Origin: Bartonella kosoyi
GTDB lineage: Bacteria > Pseudomonadota > Alphaproteobacteria > Rhizobiales > Rhizobiaceae
Direction of reading: 5' to 3'
Assembly (NCBI RefSeq): GCF_003606325.2
Contig: NZ_CP031843.2
Span: 620,001 to 684,000, forward strand
DNA length: 64,000 bases
The position numbers were made by a program, and so were the translations under genes. The stretch's first letter is position 1. Each line of letters starts with the position of its first letter. Below the pieces are notes generated by a model that saw nothing but the letters and a program-made list of their open reading frames with translations, was not told where the DNA came from and ran no database searches. Positions 60,761 through 64,000 of the stretch are shown piece by piece.

Positions 60761-61419
60761 AGGCGGTGTTCCTGAAAACGTTTAGCAATATATACCATAG
60801 CTGTAAAAGCAGCTAAAACCATAATGCCTGCTAAAGCCCACTGGACAGGACCATTTCCTGCAAAAAGTCCTCCAAGCCCTGAAAAAGAGCCTATAATTGG
60901 TGCAAGAGCCTCTATTTTGCAAATCCCCGTTACGCCTTCTGATTCTACAACATGATAATTAGGCGCAACACGAGCTCCCTTTGCCCATAATCCTGCTTCG
61001 GCTGCTCGACGATTGACAAGACCTTGGATACGCTTTCCGCCTACTCTTGTCCATTTTTGCAATTCAGTTGGTACCGCTTCATATTCACCGTTATTGAGCT
61101 TTTTTAAAAGCGTAGATTTGCAAAAAGCTGTTATTCCTACATTATAGGAAAACGACACCAAAGCTGCGAATTGTTCATCGTTTAAAGGAACGGTAACAGC
61201 TTTTTCAACAACGGCTTCACACTCCCTCAAGTCCTGGCAAAGGATTTCTTCAGCTTCTTTTTCAGTAATTTGCATGTCTTTATTGACACTTGGAGCGCCA
61301 GCTGCACTTGTATGCCCATAACCAATTGTCCATATTCCACCAGAATCCTCATAGGACTTTAAACGTAAACCCTCCCATTGCTTAATCAGTGCAAGCCCTT
61401 CCGTTGATATTTTTCGCAT
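60757..61419 (-). CDS. Phage-type lysozyme (GH24 endolysin) with C-terminal membrane segment
   Basis: 220 residues from the ATG at 61,419; a longer frame starting 16 codons upstream adds an unlikely leader. GH24 motifs are ALIKQWEGLRLKSYEDSGG with catalytic Glu16 and Asp25, and WTIGYGHT with Thr31. ALVSFSYNVGITAFCKSTLL and GLVNRRAAEAGLW are further family blocks. Residues 155-220 form an unusual extension with Gly-rich sequence and a membrane helix (about 192-212, WALAGIMVLAAFTAMVYIA), so it may be membrane-tethered or carry a holin-like tail. First gene of a three-gene lysis cassette. Confidence 0.9.
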   Translation of the reverse strand: MRKISTEGLALIKQWEGLRLKSYEDSGGIWTIGYGHTSAAGAPSVNKDMQITEKEAEEILCQDLRECEAVVEKAVTVPLNDEQFAALVSFSYNVGITAFCKSTLLKKLNNGEYEAVPTELQKWTRVGGKRIQGLVNRRAAEAGLWAKGARVAPNYHVVESEGVTGICKIEALAPIIGSFSGLGGLFAGNGPVQWALAGIMVLAAFTAMVYIAKRFQEHRL

Positions 61420-62777
61420 TATTCTTAATCCTATAAAAAACCTACACAAAGCAGGACATAAATTCAAAACTTACATCTACTCAATTTTAAAGAACGAAAC
61501 AGTGAAAGGGGTTAATTGAGATAAAACTATCTTAACGAATTTTATTAAACCCCATATTATTTTTATTAGAGAAAAATCACGTTAAATACTATTCATTTTG
61601 TAGCAATTAACTTCCTCTTGAACCTAAATACAACAATTTTTAATAAACCAATTTATAAATTTATAATCAGATATTTCATCTATAAATACAATTGATCTAG
61701 AATGATTTAGATAAAATTTACTTGAAATACTCCAATAATTTAGAGAAAAATATCTTTTCAAGAAAAAGTAATAAATATAATAATTAACGAAATAATAGGT
61801 ATTGATTCTCAAATAATCTCAGAATCCATAACCTACACTATATAAACTTTTATAAAAACAAAAAGAGATATTGCGATTAAACATTTTTATCCACCAATTA
61901 TCTTAGAATCAAAAGATCGAATACATAACGTATTATACATGTTTAATCAAAAAAGCTATAGTTAATTTAATTGTTCTTTATTTTTTCCTCTAATTTCTTA
62001 ATTGCATTAAAAACATACCTTCATGAAGGGTTTGAAATAAACTGTTACATAAATTTTTTTTATAAATAAAATATATTTACATGAAAACATAATGGATATT
62101 TTATTTTTCTCTTATAGCCTGTTTCCAACTGAAACAGTATATCAGAGGAGCGTATTTAATCTGTCGATCAATGATATTTAATAATTTTTAAAAGAATATT
62201 GTACTGTAAGAAACTTGAGCGGCAGCTTGGTTATGTTTTTTATTCATATGAATAACGCTTTCTTTTCTTCATATGAAGCGTTTTGGCAATGGCATTATCT
62301 TGTCTAGTGTTTATTGGCTACGTTTCCAGTAGCATCTTAAATACATCAGTTCAGCTTGTGAAATCTTTTGAGGGGTAATAACACAAGGGATATAAAAGAT
62401 TTTGATAAAAGCTGCTTGAAGTTAGGAAGGGAAATTTCTCTTTTCAGAATCTTCACCCATTTATGGAGTATAAAATGAGATGCTTTGTGATAATGGTGGT
62501 AGATATGTTTCTTCCATGAATGTGCACCGCTTTTTAGTGTATCCACAACAATGATTCATACTTGGAGGCTTCAAAGCGCTACTTCTAGAGTCATATAAGT
62601 GAGATAGAGTCATGAAATGGAGAAAAAAGAGATGCTATCTTTTACTCAAAAAATACGGAGAAAATAACAATAAACTAAGTAATTATATAAGTCACAAGAG
62701 GTAGACTAAAAGGTGATCTAAAAATAGAAAATAAAGAAAAAATCTATATATTTAAACATTCTAAACACACAAATCGG
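61420..62777. other. Gene-free AT-rich stretch
   Basis: About 1.36 kb with no convincing gene. Frames at 61,624 and 62,346 lack start signals and domains. The lysis-cassette promoter should be near 61,430-61,560. No phage structural genes were found. Confidence 0.5.
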
Positions 62778-62850
62778 TGCCGCATGCCGGATTCGAACCA
62801 GCGACCCCATCATTACGAATGATGTGCTCTACCAACTGAGCTAATGCGGC
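62778..62850 (-). tRNA. tRNA-Thr(CGT)
   Basis: 73 nt on the minus strand. Acceptor GCCGCAT/ATGCGGC, D-stem GCTC/GAGC with AGTTGGTA loop, anticodon stem CATCA/TGATG with loop TTCGTAA (anticodon CGT, Thr ACG), T-arm GCTGG-TTCGAAT-CCGGC and discriminator A. CCA is not encoded (CCG follows). It stands among degraded DNA with integrase debris on both sides. Confidence 0.95.
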
Positions 62851-63309
62851 ATAGGTTTGTAAGTCAATGAAACAAAACTAATTTGAGGGTAATAGCTAAA
62901 AGTATGTATAAAAGCAAGTATGCATTTTTTTCAATAATTTATAAGATGTGATAATAATTGAAGGAGAAAACTGCACAAGAGTCATGGAGGCAGTATTCTT
63001 GTGATTGTAATGCTATAAAATGCTTACCGGTTTATGATAGTGTTCAAATTAAGAAGCTGGAAGCCTCTCTCTTTAGGATAGAAAATGGTGTTAAGAGATC
63101 TTAGCAAAGATAAAAATATTTTCTGATTCTAAGACATGGAAGAAATTTGTTGAATAAGTGCTCAGAAAATTAAAATTTATCATAAATCTTATATAATTTG
63201 AAAATGAGGCGAGTAAAATTAGTTGAAGTTTCTTTTCAACTTTATAAGAAGAAAAAGAGGACGGGTTATTAAACTTAATCACGGTTTTTACTTAAGAGGA
63301 AGTCGGATC
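62851..63309. other. Gene-free stretch upstream of slyX
   Basis: About 460 bp, AT-rich, no gene recognised; it should hold the tRNA promoter at its left end. Confidence 0.4.
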
Positions 63310-63511
63310 ATGTCGGAGAAAATCGGCTGGTAGAACTAGAAACGAAGCTCGCTTACCAAGAAAAATTCATTGAGGAGCTTTCTCGTGTGGTCACTGATCA
63401 ATGGAAAAGTTTGGAGAAGATATCTGAAAAGTTGATGTTTTAGCGAGATGCTTGGCAGATTCAGGAGAGAACAGCCTTAATGAAGCTGTTATTTTGCCAT
63501 TTTCTCAATAA
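63310..63511 (+). pseudogene. slyX: Frameshifted slyX
   Basis: ATG at 63,310 follows AAGAGGAAG and starts MSEKI, then a shift is needed to reach RLVELETKLAYQEKFIEEL and SRVVTDQWKSLEKISEKL, the SlyX coiled-coil signature. A second shift near 63,430 continues DVLARCLADSGENSLNEAV to the stop at 63,511. The whole chain would be about 67 residues, the normal SlyX length. In the present sequence the gene cannot make the full protein unless one of the shifts is a sequencing error. SlyX function is unknown. Confidence 0.75.
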
Positions 63512-63733
63512 AGCAACAGGCTGATCTATAATATTTATCATTATTCAACTTGAATTAAAATCTTTCATACCGCAAGATTCTCTCATTTCAAATCTCTCTC
63601 ATGTTTAATTAAGTAAAAACCATGTCTTTTGCACGCTACAAGCGGAAGGAGCCCGTGTGGATAAAAACTATTAAGAAAGGGCTAAAAATACTTCTTATGA
63701 ATCATCTCAAGTACCAAGGGCTGTTGCAACATT

Positions 63734-64000
63734 TTAGGGCTGGTTGGCAAAGTATGTGATGGTGTTTGCTTGTTCCTTTACAAGCATAAAGATGGAGGTG
63801 CTGAATGGATTGAACATTATATCATTCATGGTTGACGTCGCGAATTGAGCTTGGGCATATTGAGAGATATTTTTTTAAACAAGCGCATAAATGTGCAACC
63901 CAATGGCATTCTATTTTACGAGAGGGGCGTGAACCTGTGAAGATATTTTTTCAACAATTAATAATAGCCTCTTGATTTTTTTAGAGGTGATAGGGTGAAT
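63734..64000 (+). pseudogene. Remnant of a phage-type tyrosine integrase (N-terminal part), runs off window
   Basis: The plus strand reads VGKVCDGVCLFLYKHKDGGA then EWIEHYIIHG, stop, RRELSLGILRDIF, a +1 shift, KQAHKCATQWHSILREGREP. This is the DUF4102-type N-terminal domain of P4-like integrases (pattern: K--DG-GL-L-----G---W--RY---GRRREM-LG--RD-SL--AR). It is broken by a stop and a shift and continues outside the window. Confidence 0.8.

Noticed and set aside
62247..62277. AACGCTT ... AAGCGTT inverted repeat followed by TT
   Set aside because: The loop is long, the T-run is only two or three bases, and no gene ends nearby, so it cannot be called a terminator.
1..64000. CRISPR arrays
   Set aside because: No series of short direct repeats with regular unique spacers was found; the only repeats are two-unit tandem repeats in hbp genes and the dispersed families A and B.

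Overview
The window comes from an AT-rich (roughly 38% GC by eye) alphaproteobacterium of the order Rhizobiales, almost certainly the genus Bartonella. Three things support this: a cluster of hemin-binding-protein (hbp/Pap31) genes, Rhizobiales-type gene order (tsaB-rimI-miaB-phoH-ybeY-corC; pmbA-cysQ-DUF4170-waaA-lpxK-DUF2093-mutL), and long intergenic stretches full of decayed sequence. The species cannot be told from the sequence alone.

Layout. From 1 to 13,004 nearly everything is on the minus strand: corC (cut by the window edge), ybeY, phoH, miaB, rimI and tsaB (RNA maturation and tRNA modification); a YeiH-type membrane protein; recR, ybaB and dnaX with the 4.5S SRP RNA gene just upstream; a small secreted protein; then pheA and kdsB. 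From 13.1 kb on, most genes are on the plus strand: a membrane-anchored cytochrome c, gshB (divergent from a moeB/thiF-type gene), the complete phosphate operon pstSCAB-phoU, a SleB-type wall hydrolase, an M29 aminopeptidase, mutM, an M20 dipeptidase and an RNase D.

The accessory core is 28-36.5 kb. It holds three full hbp genes (probably hbpC, hbpA and hbpB), each with its own terminator and each preceded by the same 23-bp promoter-proximal box. A decayed fourth hbp copy and a small secreted ORF with an hbp-like leader lie among them, with diverged copies of a dispersed intergenic repeat in front. The third hbp gene carries a very large low-complexity and histidine-rich insertion in one loop of its predicted outer-membrane barrel.

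From 36.7 to 58.1 kb come ileS, a lipoprotein, tadA, an rluB-like pseudouridine synthase overlapping rsmD, an SRPBCC protein, pmbA-cysQ-DUF4170, waaA-lpxK (Kdo and lipid A assembly), mutL, a double-domain dCTP deaminase and lldD.

From 58.1 kb to the end the sequence is mostly debris. It contains a multiply broken transketolase C-terminal gene abutting a broken phage integrase, an intact-looking phage lysis cassette (GH24 lysozyme, Rz-like and Rz1-like genes) with no capsid genes beside it, a tRNA-Thr(CGT), a frameshifted slyX and the start of another decayed integrase.

The main non-textbook signals are the dispersed repeat family (at least six diverged copies), the partial tail duplication of moeB, the decayed hbp copy, the orphan lysis cassette, and three separate integrase remnants. 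No CRISPR array, rRNA operon or intact insertion sequence was seen.
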